64,000 nt of DNA, from the NCBI RefSeq assembly GCF_033115175.1, contig NC_084838.1, forward strand, positions 91,601,968 to 91,665,967, read 5' to 3'. Positions 9,426-20,560 of the stretch are shown in pieces. The translations under genes were made by a program, and so were the position numbers. The DNA is from Lepus europaeus (lineage: Eukaryota > Chordata > Mammalia > Lagomorpha > Leporidae). How positions within the stretch are numbered: the first letter of the stretch is position 1; each line of letters starts with the position of its first letter. The notes beneath the pieces are model-generated. The model saw only the letters and a list, made by a program, of their open reading frames with translations. It did no database searches and was not told where the DNA came from.

Positions 9426-11680
9426 GAAACAGTTTAAAAACACAGCCCCCTCGAGATGCATTCACTCTCTGGGTGGGAATGACAGGACCACACCCATGCT
9501 CTCGTCCTCACAGAGCATGTGAGCCCGGGGCCTCTGAGGTCGTGGTGGGCCCTTGTCTGGGCTGAGCTGGTCCTGGAGGCTGCCTCCTCCTTCTGCTCTG
9601 CTTGGGCCTCTGGTGCTGGCTGCCTGTTGCCCCAGCGGGACAGGGGGATGGCAGGAGAGAGGGTGGGGCGGCTTTCCCAGGCCTGGAGACAGTCCCTCCC
9701 TGGGTCAGAGGACACCTCCTCCCCTCTTCCCTCAGGTCTAGGGTTGGGGCAGCTGCCCCCATTGCTGGGTCTGGGCCCCTCATCACCCATGTGCTGGCTC
9801 ACAGCCCTGCCCACAGTCAGACTCTGTCCCTCATCACAGTCCTGGTGCTTGTCCCAGGTAGGTGAGGGATCTAGTGGGCATCCTGTCCTGTCCCTGAGGC
9901 CTCTGTCCTGTGTGTAAAACATACAGGAACCTGTGGGGTACCTAGAGGTGAAGCAGACATATTTCTTATTTACTTTAGACATTTATTTCAATACATGCAG
10001 CTATCATTTTTATGATTTCCTTGTTAGAAAAAATAGAAGTGCTTTGTACTAAGTGTGATTATGTGTGTGTGCAATGAAGGAAACGCTATTTTAGACTATA
10101 AAACTTAAAAAAATGTTGAAACAAAGTCTATCTTTAATAAAACTATTTTTCTTAATTTCAAAAGAAGTGCAGTGGCTACTTCATGTCACCTCCTAATATA
10201 TGAGTATTAGTGCTAAACTAAGAATAAAGGCAGGAGATGTAAATTGTGTAGAATTAGGGCTCTGATTTCTTTTATTTGGCCTTGTTTCTTTTAAATCAAT
10301 CAAAAATTAAGGTAAATCAACTTGTACATATTTCTGACACTAGTTCATAATGTACCGAATGTTCCTCATGGTTTTAAATATCCCTGTTTGGGTTGAACAT
10401 GAATTATGGACCAGCTGAAGAGACAGTTCCCAGTGGGCAGCAGGCCTTCTAGGCTCTTAAGGTTCTGTGTCCTGTGGCTGTGTTCCAAGCTAACCGCTTG
10501 GAACTCTGTGGAGTGTCCACATAAAAGGGAAACGAGTGCCCGGTGGCCGCCAGCTGGGCCTGGGGAGAGGTGGCCAGTTGGGCTCTAGATGATGATTGGA
10601 TTAAAAGTTGCTGGTTTTCCTTCTCGTTTGGCATGTTTACTTACATGTTTATACTTGACGGCCTCTTCAACTACTTCTGAGAATTTCTGTCTCTCTGCGT
10701 TACCAGTCTGTTCATGCAGGCTACCTGTTTTATGCTTCAGGGTCCTAAGCACATGACATTCCCTGACGATTCCAACATCCTTTCTGTGTCTGATTCTGAT
10801 ACATGCTCCGTCTCTTTAGACACTGGTAGTTTGTTGTTGTTGTTGTTGTTTGTTTTGTTATTATTATTATTTTTTTTTAGTGTTTTGGTTTGATGATTGT
10901 TGCCTTTCGGTAGGCCAGATGGGACATACTGGGAAAAAGGCACTGTGGTGATCAGATCTGTCGTGAGATGATGGTAATGTGTGTGGAGAGGGAAGCACCC
11001 CATAGTCCTGTGGGTAATTCTCTGTCTCTTGGGTAGCCTATGCCTCTTGCCTGTGAACTCCACACCTGCTTTCCGTCAGGTGGAACAGGGTGATGGCAGA
11101 GGCTGGAGTCGGGAGTTCCCTTCCCTAGGACGATGAGGCTGTGATAAGGCTCCGGTTAGATCCTGTCTCCAGAGAGCAGGCGTCCTTGGGAACTGAATGC
11201 TCTGTTGTATTTTCAGTGGTTCATTTCCCCTTCCACCTTGAGGTCCTTCCAGGGAATTTTTCTCTGGTATTGACTGTGGAACTCCAGCCGGTAAGACTCA
11301 GGAAAGCGTGTGGACATCTGTAGGCCTGGCCCCTTGCACTATTTACTCCTGTGCCTGTCCGCGCTGAGCCTCCAGCTGGGCATTAGTCACGTTCAGGTTT
11401 TCCTACACTGCCAGTGGATCCTGTGTTGCTCTCAGCTCCAGCTCCTGTTCACTGCCATTCCACTCCCACCCATCTGTCTCTAGCTTTGCCCTATGTCCTC
11501 AGTGCTCTGATCAAAAAAGAGAGTTGTTGGCTTTTCAGTTTTTGTTGTTTTTATTTTTTTAAAACTTGTTCAGATGGAGTAGCAAACTTCTGGGTCCTTA
11601 CCTGGCAAACTGGAAATGAGAACTCTCACCTTTGGTTTTGAAAGATATTTTTTTCTTGGTAGTGAATTTTATATTGACAA
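9426..11680. other. Unassigned region; GC-rich in its left quarter
   Basis: 9440-9940 is GC-rich and open in several frames on both strands, without recognisable domains. 10840-10878 holds (ttg)n and (tta)n simple repeats. The rest is ordinary spacer. Confidence 0.4.
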
Positions 11681-11685
11681 TAGTT

Positions 11686-12000
11686 TTTAAAAATATATTT
11701 ATTTTTTAAGCCAGAGGGGGTACAAAGAGAGAGAGATCGCCTATTTACTAATTTACAGCCAATTGCCCATAACAGCCAGGGCTGTTCCAGGTTGAAGCCA
11801 TGAGCCAGGAACTCAGTTTAGTCTTCCATGAGACTAACAGGTACCCAAATACTTGAGCCATCATATGCTGCCTCTCGGGGTGTACATTAGCAGGAAACTG
11901 GAATGGAGTGCAAAGCCTAACTCAAATCCAGGCACTCGGATAGGGGATGCAGGTGCTCCAAGTGGAGGCAGCTGATCCTGTGCACCAAACATCCACCCCT
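11686..12000 (-). mobile_element. CSINE, old and diverged
   Basis: Antisense tail 'aaaaatatatttatttttta'. The GA-rich tract is short and the right end is 'gcaccaaacatccacccc'. First of three SINEs in the same orientation. Confidence 0.75.
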
Positions 12001-12011
12001 AGAATCACTTT

Positions 12012-12329
12012 CTAAAGATTTATTTATGTATTTGAAAGTTATAGAGGGGCAAAGCACACACACACAGAGAAGTCTTCTATCTACTGGTTCACTCCCCAAA
12101 TGGCTGTAATGGCCGGATCTGGACCGATCCGAAGCCAGGAGCCAGGAGCTTCTTCTAGGTCTCCCACACATGTGTAGGGGCCCAAGGACTTGGGCCATCT
12201 TCTACTGCTTTCCCAGGCCACAGCAGAGAGCTGGAACGGAAGTGAACCAGCCGGTACGTGAACCGGCGTCTATATGGGATGCTGACACTGAGGCAGCGGC
12301 TTTACCTGCTACACTATAGTGCTGGTCCT
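12012..12329 (-). mobile_element. CSINE
   Basis: Contains (ca)n at 12055-12065 in the CT-rich part. Ends 'acactatagtgctggtcc'. Second of three. Confidence 0.88.
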
Positions 12330-12334
12330 GAAAC

Positions 12335-12655
12335 TTTTTTTTTTTTTAAATTAATTAATTTATTTGAGAGGCAGAGTTACAGAGAGAGGGAGAGACAAAG
12401 AGGTCTTCCATCCACTGGTTCACTCCCCAATGGGCGTAGCAGCTGGAGCTCAGCTAATCTAAAACCAGGAGCTAGGAACTTCTTCCAGGTCTCCCATCCC
12501 AGTGCAGGGGCCCAAGCACTTGGGCCATCTTCTAATGCTTTCCCATAGCAGTGAGCTGGATCAGATAAGGAGCAGCCGGGACATGAACCAGTGTCTATAT
12601 GGGATACTGGTGCCGCAGGCGGAGGCTTAACCTATTATACCACAGCGCCAGCTCC
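12335..12655 (-). mobile_element. CSINE
   Basis: Starts at the T run 12335-12347 and ends 'accacagcgccagctccc'. Third of three. Confidence 0.88.
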
Positions 12656-14250
12656 CTTAAAATCATTTTCAATACTGCTTTAGCTGTATGCTGTGGTTTT
12701 TGATATGTTATAATTTCATTTTTATTTGTTTCAAAAATATTTTAATTTCCCTGTTAATTTATCTCATAACCCATTGATCATTGAGGACCATGTTGTTCAA
12801 TTTCCATGTATTTGTATATTTTATTTTCTTCGAGGAAGACCCAGGCCCAGTCTGAGGACACTCTTGCTCTTAGCAACTATGTGAGCAGGTGTAAGGTGTG
12901 AGAGATGTTCTGGGGTCCAGAGAAGGCCTTCCTAGAGTGACCTCAAGGAAGATGAGGCTGAAGAGGGAGCGGCACCTGCTCCCCCTAACATCAGCTCCCC
13001 ACAAACCCCACAGGTACAGGGGCAGGTGGGGCAGCGTTGTGGGGTCGGCAGGGCCTCAGATAAGGATGGCAGAGGACACTCAGAAAGTGAGACTGAGAGA
13101 AGGACGCTTCCAGGGGTCCTGGCTGTCTTTGGTCTGAGGTGACCTTTGGGATGCAGGACTCTCCGGGTAGCTGGGGAGGGACCTGAGGCCCAGCCCTGGA
13201 GGTGTTCTGGCTGCCCCACCCCTCTGCCTTCCTGGCATCTGGAGAGTGGGACGTGGCGGTGTGGTGTATGACGTGGCTCCGTGCTTCCCTGTTTGAGAGA
13301 AATAGAAGAAATGTCTTGGAGGGAGGGCCGGGGGCTGTACAGAGGGACATGGGAGGGAAGTGGACATGGCCCGTGGGCATCGTGGAGAGTGACATGGTGG
13401 GGGAGGGCTGTTTGCTTTGGCAGCCTCTAGTCTCAGGTGGGCTGTGCCTGGGCAGAGACAGGCAGAGGGGCGCTGCGGCCTCGGTGTGACCCAGGTCACC
13501 TGGCGCCTGGGGGACAGTCTCGGCTGATGCCCACTCCCTGCACACACCTGTCCCCAGGTATGATAACAGGGTAATGCCCACTGAGGGGACTGCCTGCTGC
13601 AGCCCATGTCAGGCCTGGGGGGGGGCCTCTCCTGTCCATTCCCCATCTCCCCACCAGGCGCCCTGTGGTTGGGAGGTGGTCTTCAGGGTCCCGACACTGA
13701 GGGCCAGCACAGCCCCTCCTCCAGGAGCCCGAGTCTCTCACTCTGGTGTGGAGGCGGCAGGAGCCCAGGGCGGAAGCCTGCGCTGACTGGTCCGTGTCCG
13801 CCTGCAGCCACCCTCCGCTGACCACTTGTGTCGGCCGCGTCCCCAGCCTGCTCCCGCCCCTGGTGCTCAGGGAGACCTCAGCCTGGGACGTTTCCGTGAG
13901 GAAACTCCATTCTGCCAAAGGCAATTGTCTTGTGATGGAAATTGTTTTTGAAATAGTCACAAACTTGCTGAGAAACGATGAAGAAGCTGCTTCTGGGAAC
14001 CGCTCGGGTTGAGTTGCTGACCTGGTGCCCCGCGCACCATATATTTCCGTGTCTGTGTCCCACAAACCGGGACAGCTCCCTGCACAGCTGCACCCGGGGT
14101 CAGCCATGAAAGTGCCACCCCTGTGTCTCCACCCGCCTGTCTCAGGTGACTCAGATCCCCAGCGACACCATCACAGCGAGGGCACAGGACAAGGTCGTGT
14201 GTCCCTCAGGAGGGCTCAGGCATCCTTCTTTGGTTTGGTTTGCGTATTTG
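12656..14250. other. Unassigned, GC-rich from about 12830
   Basis: 12.66-12.82 kb is AT-rich. From 12.83 to 14.2 kb the sequence is GC-rich with scattered CpGs and long frames on both strands (up to 203 codons). None shows a recognisable domain or a convincing exon chain. Confidence 0.4.
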
Positions 14251-14251
14251 G

Positions 14252-14370
14252 TTTTTGTTTTATTAGAAAGACAGAGGTTTCCAGCCTCTGGTTCAGTCCC
14301 CAGATGTCCACAATAGCCAAGGCTGGGTCAGGCTGGAGCTAGAACTCGGAGGCTGCCGCTCTTACCTCGG
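14252..14370 (-). mobile_element. CSINE fragment
   Basis: Antisense middle piece: 'agaaagacagaggt', 'ggttcagtccccagatg', 'gccaaggctgggtcaggctg'. Both ends are missing. Confidence 0.55.
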
Positions 14371-14856
14371 CGCTCTCTCTGGTGACACAGACACCTCAGA
14401 CAGAAAGGGCAGGGCCTGAGGAGTCCCTGGGGTGCTGAGGGCTCAGCCCACGCTGCCATGCGTGCTGGTGTCACGGGAATGGAGGGCCCTGCTCAGCGGG
14501 AGCTGACTCCTGCTCTGTGGCTCCCCGTAGATCTCGATTCCAGGCTCAGTCCCACACCCCTGCTCTGTGTACCTCCCCCGGCGCTGCCTGTCCTAGAGCC
14601 CTGGCGGGGAACGGTGAAGGGAGCCAGGCAGGTGGCAGATCCCCGCCCTGACGGCAGACAGAACCGCAGGGAAGTTTCCATGCAGAGGGAGATGAAGCGC
14701 GAGCCGAGCCTCGGGTGTTCCCTTGTAGCCCACCTGCCTGCCACATCCGCGTGTTCTGAAGGCGTTTTCCCCACAGACGCTCGGTCTCCGTCTCTGTGGA
14801 ACAAGGACTCTCGGAGGCCAAATCAGTCCCATTATTGTGCTGAACCATTGACAAGC
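14371..14856. other. Unassigned spacer, moderately GC-rich
   Basis: No recognisable gene. Frames on both strands lack domains. Confidence 0.35.
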
Positions 14857-15019
14857 TAGCAGCCACTCCTGTGTAGCCATGTAAGGAGCAGAAGTTAAAC
14901 AGCTTCACCGTAATATTAATAAGAAATAAGTAAGAGCTAAGCTGACTGCAGGATATCTGGATGGGCTCGATAAGAACCACCCACGGGCCTTACCGGCCCT
15001 ACACTGACCACCAAAAGTG

Positions 15020-15027
15020 TATATAAA
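15020..15027 (+). promoter_or_regulatory. LTR TATA box
   Basis: 'tatataaa', about 160 bases into the LTR and about 340 bases before the LTR polyadenylation signal. Confidence 0.6.
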
Positions 15028-15368
15028 GTGCAGCTGAAGAGGCCCAGTGAGACCCTCTGAACAGACTCTCCTGAGAGTGGCAGAGCGAAAGCTCCAGTTA
15101 ACCCACTATACGCAGACCTTCCCACAAGAGAGTTCTCCCAGCCAGCCTCATGCTTGTCCAACACCGAGGCTCTGAGCTCGCCTGATGCTGAAGCCCTGCT
15201 CGCCTGAAGTCCACTGCACTCGCCCTTTGAGACCTGCATTCTTCGGCTCAGAGGCACCACCTGTGCGGGTGCTGTGAGAATCTGCCCTCTGTGGTACTTT
15301 GGGAACCTTGGGGGGTCGGTTTGCCCAGTGTGTTGTGTGAATCAGAATGTGTGACTTCCCCACTGCAT

Positions 15369-15374
15369 AATAAA
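15369..15374 (+). terminator. LTR polyadenylation signal
   Basis: AATAAA within 'gcataataaagtcctt', about 50 bases before the LTR end. Confidence 0.65.
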
Positions 15375-15421
15375 GTCCTTATTGGAACCAACACAGCCTC
15401 AGTGCCATTGCTATACTTGCA

Positions 15422-15847
15422 ACAAGCTGATACCCAGGAGCTCAGATACCTAGCTCCCTAGAAACCCAGGAGTGGCAGCCACTGGCTGTGTGGACTGCTC
15501 ACAAAGACAGATGGGCTGTGATTATCTTGCTCCCACAGCTGTGGCTCTTTGTCAGCAGAGACAATGCTGTGAGGAAGGCTGGTCCTGTGTGGTTTTGTGA
15601 ATCCATCAGGAGGCCTGGGTCTCTGTGGGAAGAAGTCTCCTCTGACCAGACACCAGCACAGAATAATTCCAGTTCACCTCCCCCATCTCGCAGAAGGATA
15701 ACTGAGCAAGATAAGGATGTTTTGCTGAAGGCTTTCTGTGAAAAATACCGACTATGCTCATTACAACAAGGTTTCAAAGATAGCAGACCCAGCACCCGTT
15801 GCGGTGCCCACCTGCCCAGTCCAGAGAAAAATATGAAGTATTAAATA
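15422..15847. other. Unassigned, with a 118-codon open frame
   Basis: The frame at 15488-15844 (+) contains 'RRRITEQDKDVLLKAF', faintly like the start of a homeodomain. The helix 3 signature (WFxN) does not follow. I do not recognise it and treat it as chance. Confidence 0.3.
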
Positions 15848-16362
15848 CTGCAGTCTCCTTTATTTGCAGGGGTATAGTTCAAGACCCCCAGTGGATACCT
15901 GAAACGTCAGCTAGCCATGAGTGCTACACATGCTGTGTTTACATACATATGCTAGTGTTTAATTTATAAATTGGGTACAGCAAGAGATTAACAACAGGAA
16001 CTAGCAATGAAACAGAACAATTTCAACAGTTGTAATCATATACTGAAACAAAATTGCCAGCCTCACTACTGTTGTGCTTTGGGGGCCATTATTATGAAAA
16101 AGAGCAGTGACCGGAACACAGGCTCTGTAATTGGCAGTCCATCTCTAACCACGTGACTAAGTGTGGAGACTCAAGGGAAGGATGATTCATGTCCCAGACA
16201 GGATGGAGTAGGACTGTGCAAGATTTCAGCATGCTACTCCAAAAGTACAAGTTAAAATTTATGTATTGTTCACTTCCGGAATTTGCTGTTCAGATGTTCT
16301 GACTGCAGTTGACTGTGAATAGCTGACACCGAGGAACAGGAAACCACAGATAAGGGGTGTGG
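15848..16362 (+). mobile_element. Tigger-like (pogo group) DNA transposon remnant
   Basis: The left end carries 'agacccccagtggatacctg', the right end 'aaaccacagataaggggtgt'. The inside has 'taatttataaattgggtaca' and 'agagattaacaac'. These match the layout of ancient non-autonomous Tigger/MER elements. No transposase frame remains. Confidence 0.65.
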
Positions 16363-16862
16363 GAAATGACTGCGCGAAGCCACACTCGGAAGGCAACATG
16401 AGCAGTGGGGGCTCTAGGTGATGTGGGGGACCCCAGAAAGGAGTGGAGAAGACATAGGACCCCAAGGGGAGCCGCCAGGAGAGGTCCTGGGAGATGCTCA
16501 AAGTTTACAGACAGAGAGGACGGGCATCCAGAAGTGCTGAGCTGGAGAAAGCACAGCAGGAGTGATCGGGCAGGTGACCCCGCCTGCCTCCGACCCACTA
16601 CGCTGACCAACAAGCCAGGCATGCCGGCCTCCAGGCAGGAGTGCACGGCAAGTGGCCCTGGACGTCAACAAGGGAGGGTGTCTCCCAATGTCTCCCACCT
16701 TCTCCCAGCCACAGGGCTCCGAACCCCAGGTCTGACGACGCGCATGGAGGGAGAGGGGCCAACACAGAATGACCAAGTCAGGAGCAGCAAGGCCAAAAGT
16801 TCCCAACAGAGAAAGCACATCCTCAGAAGGGAGCAGGAGGAACAGGCAGCTATAGAATGAAA
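16363..16862. other. Unassigned spacer
   Basis: A 151-codon plus frame (16405-16860) has no recognisable domain. No repeat is recognised. Confidence 0.35.
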
Positions 16863-16874
16863 ACAGTGGTCATG

Positions 16875-17232
16875 GCCTGCGCCGCAGCTCAATAGGCTAA
16901 TCCTCCGCCTGCGGCGCCGGCACACCGGGTTCTAGTCCCGGTTGGGGCACCAATCCTGTCCAAGTTGCCCCTCTTCCAGGCCAGCTCTCTGCTATGGCCC
17001 GGGAAGGCAGTGAAGGATGGCCCAAGTGCTTGGGCCCTGCACCCCATGGGAGACCAGGAGAAGCACCTGGCTCCTGCCTTCGGATCAGCGTGATGTGCCA
17101 GCCACAGCGCGCCAGCCGCAGCGGCCATTGGGGGGTGAACCAACGGCAAAGGAAGACCTTTCTCTCTGTCTCTCTCTCTCACTGTCCACTCTGCCTGTCA
17201 AAAATAAAAAAAAATAAAAAATAAAAAAAAAC
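16875..17232 (+). mobile_element. Young CSINE with perfect target duplication
   Basis: Young type ('caataggctaatcctccgcc', 'gttctagtcccggttggggc', tail 'gcctgtcaaaaataaaaa'). Flanked by 'acagtggtcatg' at 16863-16874 and 17233-17244. Confidence 0.95.
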
Positions 17233-17259
17233 ACAGTGGTCATGAGAAGAGATCAAGTG

Positions 17260-17313
17260 AGAGACTTGATCATATTTCATATTACAGAGACTTGATCATA
17301 TTACATATTACAG
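17260..17313. repeat. 26-bp tandem duplication
   Basis: 'gagacttgatcatatt.cat' occurs twice in tandem next to the 3' end of the RPS15A pseudogene. Confidence 0.75.
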
Positions 17314-17700
17314 AAAAAGAATCTCTGGATTTTCCCTCCTGTGTGTTTTTGTGTTGTTTCTTGGTCCATGATGCCAGCTGAGGTTGTCAGTACAATGGTG
17401 GGATGGGAGCAGGTTAGTCTGCCATTTTTCTCGATCTCCCAGTTGCACATCCAGTCTGAGGCTGATCACCCCACACTTGTTTAAGCTGCCCCTGAGGTTC
17501 ACAACAATTTCCCCAGCTCTGTGATCACCAGTGATTTCAAGTTCCCCAATGCAGCCATGCTTCATCATCACAGTTAGAAACCTGACCAAGACTTTGGAGC
17601 ACAGCCTAATAAAAACCTGGTTTTTGCCTCTCTTTTCGGTGTTATCGAAGCTTTTGAGAGTGTTGGCCAGGGCATTCATGGGCACCATTGTGGCAGCTGG
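17308..17700 (-). pseudogene. RPS15A: RPS15A processed pseudogene
   Basis: The native protein is small-subunit ribosomal protein uS8 (130 residues). The minus-strand frame from ATG at 17688 reads [13 protein letters not shown], then '[11 protein letters not shown]' and '[15 protein letters not shown]', with no introns. After 'NNLLPS' a deletion of about a dozen bases removes the 'RQFGF' segment and shifts the frame. Related nucleotides continue to the native stop ('aacacacaggagggaaaat'). Amino-acid changes throughout, the frameshift and no visible poly(A) tail mark an old dead copy. Confidence 0.88.
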
Positions 17701-17837
17701 AAAGAGGACGTCTCCTATGGGTGCTGTACGTCAGTATCCTGATAAGTATGTATTTTAGTCTTCACTTTGTCCACTTCGGTATTATTTTCAGCGTTTTCAT
17801 AGTCCATTTTGAACTGAATCGCATCTAGTTATTAAAA

Positions 17838-17950
17838 AAGGGAGTCTTTAAAAAGTTTCTGGAAAGTGTTTTATGAAAAAAGCTATGCATGATTTCAAAC
17901 CTTTTACACCAAGATAAGGTTATTTTATTTCCGATTTCCAGAAACTCTTC
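17838..17950 (+). mobile_element. Mariner-like MITE, diverged
   Basis: Inner sequence 'tatgaaaaaagctatgcatg' and 'tttacaccaagataaggtt' matches the family of 40965-41097. Degraded terminal repeats 'taaaaagtttctggaaa' and 'tttccagaaactctt' face each other. Confidence 0.6.
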
Positions 17951-18104
17951 CTACAACACAGGCTGTCAGTAACTGAGAGTTGGCTTCCTGGACTGCAGTT
18001 TCTAACACGTTCACATTTTTTGTGGATCATGTAAGCCCTCAAATTTACTTATTTTACCAGAAAAGTAAAAAGTTTTTAGCTGAAAGGTCAATTTCAATAA
18101 AGCA

Positions 18105-19095
18105 CACAGCTCTGGCGTCGGCCTGGAGCTTCTGAGGGGACCTTGGACGCCGGGCTTCCGTTGCCTCGTGGGTCGGTGCCGCGGAGGACCCGGTCCGCCC
18201 AGAGCAGCTCGGCCAGGCGAGAATCCTCCGGGACCGGCTTCCGAGCACTGCGCAGCGGCGCCCGCAGGAGCCCGCCCACCCGGCGTGGTGCCGCCCCGCC
18301 CCGCCGGTCCTCGGAACCGCAACCCGCGGTGTGCGGTCGCCCTAAGGCCGCGACCCTCGGACGGCCGAGCCCGACCCACAGGCCCGACCCGCTCTCCGCT
18401 CCCCTCGGTCCAGAGAGCCCCGGCCTCCACCACGCTTCGGACCCGTCCCGCCCCCAAATTACCCAGGCCCCGCCCGCCACCACGTCCCCCAACCCCTCCA
18501 GCCGGTTCTTCCCCGGCCCCTGCCCCGTCCCCGTCGGTCCCGCTCCCGCTCCCTTTTAGGGGGTCTGCTCGCCCCACTTCTCCCCTCCTCCGTAGCCGTC
18601 CTCCGCGGTGCTGACCGCCTGGGGCTGCGGGCTGCGGGCCTCCTCCCAGGCAGGGGCCGCGAGCTCTGAGCTGGGAAGGTGCAGGGTGCAGGGCTCCCGG
18701 AGCCCCGAGTCCGCTGGTAGCCGGCTGGTAGTCCGCTGTCTGCGGAGCGCTCGCCCTGCCCTCGGGCCTCGGGGCCGGAGACGGTGGGAGAGGCGCCGGC
18801 GTCCTCGGGGAGGGCAGGCAGGGAGGAACGCGGTCCTCTGTCCTCGGAGCCTGGGCTCCGGAACCCGGCTGCGTCCTCGCCCTGCCTCCTCCGTCGGACT
18901 CTCAGACACAGCAGAGACGCCGCCCTCAGCGCGGACGGGCTCACCCCGGCAGGGCGCGCTCGGATTCGCCAGGACGGGAGCCTGGGCGTCGCGCAGCACA
19001 GAAGCGCTCGCTCCCCGGGGCCTTCAAAAGCCCTCAACAGTCATGGAGGAGCCCGACGACCTCCCGATTCGGTGGGCTGTGCCTGGGGACAGTCT
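18105..19095. promoter_or_regulatory. CpG-rich block 1 (CpG island candidate)
   Basis: Very GC-rich, with CpG dinucleotides retained at high density (for example 18160-18400), unlike the flanks. Such blocks usually mark promoters. No coding exon is proven: open frames exist on both strands, as expected from composition. A short plus frame starts at the ATG at 19043 in strong context (gtcATGG) but stops after 22 codons. Continues after the SINE as block 2. Confidence 0.7.
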
Positions 19096-19132
19096 CCACA
19101 TTAGAAATTAAAACAGAAATCCAAAGTGTATT

Positions 19133-19383
19133 GAGGCCAGCGCTGTGGTGTAGCGGTTGAAGCCGCCGCCTGCAGGGCTGGCATCCCATATGGGTGCGGG
19201 TTCGAGTCCCGGCTGCTCCACTTCCTATCCCACTCTGCTATGGCCTGGGAAAGCAGCAGAGGATGGCCCAAGTGCTTGGGCCCCTGCACCCACGTGGGAG
19301 ACAGGGAAGAAACTCCTGACTCTAAATTGGCGCAGCTCCAGCCCTTGGGGCCGTCTTGGGAAGTGAATCAGCGGATGGAAAAT

Positions 19384-19418
<35 letters not shown>

Positions 19419-19475
19419 TCTCCCTCTCCCTGCCTCTCTGCAACTCTGCCTTTCAAATTAATAAATAAATCTTTG
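19133..19475 (+). mobile_element. CSINE splitting the CpG-rich region
   Basis: Begins 'tgaggccagcgctgtggtgt' and ends 'ttcaaattaataaataaatc', with (ct)n at 19387-19413. Confidence 0.92.
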
Positions 19476-19589
19476 GAGGAAAAAACTGTATAAACTCATT
19501 TGATACCATAATTAACACATTTCTTATGAATGATGTATACGTTTGTTGAGATAAAAAAGAACTCTATGGAAACCCCAAAAATTAAGGGG

Positions 19590-20560
19590 CCAGGCCAGAG
19601 GCCGCAGGGGTCTTGGACGGCGCTCAGGGCCGCGGCGATCCCGTGGTGCGGAGCGGCGGCCAGGCCCTGCGTGGCGGGCAGAGCCGGGGCGGGCGCCACA
19701 CCGACGGGCGGCACTCGGGCGGTGCGTGCCATCTGGGTATCGCAGGAGCGGTTTCCACAGGATGCCCGCCGAGCTGCCCTGGCCCACCTGGTCCTCCACA
19801 CAGCCCTCCCACGTGGGAAGGCGGGCTCGGCGGCCGAGGTCTCCTCAGAAACCCCGACTGCGCTCCCGGCCGGGCCCAGGGGGCTCCGGAGGCTCCCGGC
19901 CGCTTCACCCTCACCGGCAGACCCAGGCAAGGCGCCGGGTCCGGATCCAGAACGCGTGGGCCCTGCACACCGGCCCCCGGGGCCGCGGTCTCGGCGAGCC
20001 CGCGTCAGCCTCCGGGCCAGGAGTCCGCTGGCCCCGGGAGCGCGCGTGGTGCCGGCCCGGCCGCTGCTGCTCCAGGTGAGCTGCCGCCGTGCACCTGCCC
20101 TCTCCCGCGTGGGGACTGGGGTCTCTGAGCAGTGTCCCAGGGGTCGGCGTCTTTCCTGTGGCGAGGACGGGCGTGGTGGCCCCCGAGTGCCCCAGGGCGT
20201 CGCGGGTTCTCCCCGGTTGGTTTCTCTGGGTCTCCGAGTCGCCCCCTCTGGGGAGTGCGGTGCGGGTGGGACCAGACAGGAGCCGCCCTCCTCCCGCCCT
20301 GCCCGGCCTGGGGCGAGGGCGTGGGGGCGGAGGCGGGGTCCCTGGGCCGGTGGTGAGGCCTTGTTCCTCCCGGTGAGTGACGTGGGAGCCGCCAGGGTCT
20401 TAGTGGAGGAGTCCCGGGTGGGTGTTTCGGGGGCGCCCGTGTGCGCTGCGCTGAGAGTGGGCCGAGGGCAAAGCAGGGGGTCGGGAAGGAGACCCCTGCC
20501 CTGGTGCCTGGGGTCTTCTGCGGAACGAGCAGGGATGATGCCGGGTCCCCTTCCTTCCAT
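19590..20560. promoter_or_regulatory. CpG-rich block 2 with splice-donor-like ends
   Basis: GC-rich, CpG-dense sequence. Both strands are open for 354 codons, a composition effect and not evidence of coding. On the plus strand 'ctccag|gtgagc' (donor at 20072) and 'cccg|gtgagt' (donor near 20371) fit 5' splice sites, so this could be the first exon of an unmapped transcript. Weaker minus-strand donor-like sites also exist ('ccg|gtgagg' near 19915). Confidence 0.6.

Larger units (their letters stand above)
14857..15421 (+). mobile_element. Solo endogenous-retrovirus LTR, probably class II (ERVK-like)
   Basis: A 565-bp unit flanked by 'acaagc' at 14851-14856 and 15422-15427. A 6-bp duplication is the size typical of ERVK-type integration. 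It has a TATA box 'tatataaa' at 15020-15027 and AATAAA at 15369-15374, giving U3-R-U5 order on the plus strand. The ends read TA...CA, so the first G of the usual TG appears mutated. No gag, pol or env is adjacent, so it is a solo LTR. Confidence 0.7.

Noticed and set aside
12898-14859. Many 70-200 codon frames on both strands
   Set aside because: GC-rich composition, no recognisable domain, no coherent exon chain.
15488-15844. 118-codon frame with a faint homeodomain-like start
   Set aside because: Helix 3 and its WFxN signature are missing, and there is no initiation or splice context.
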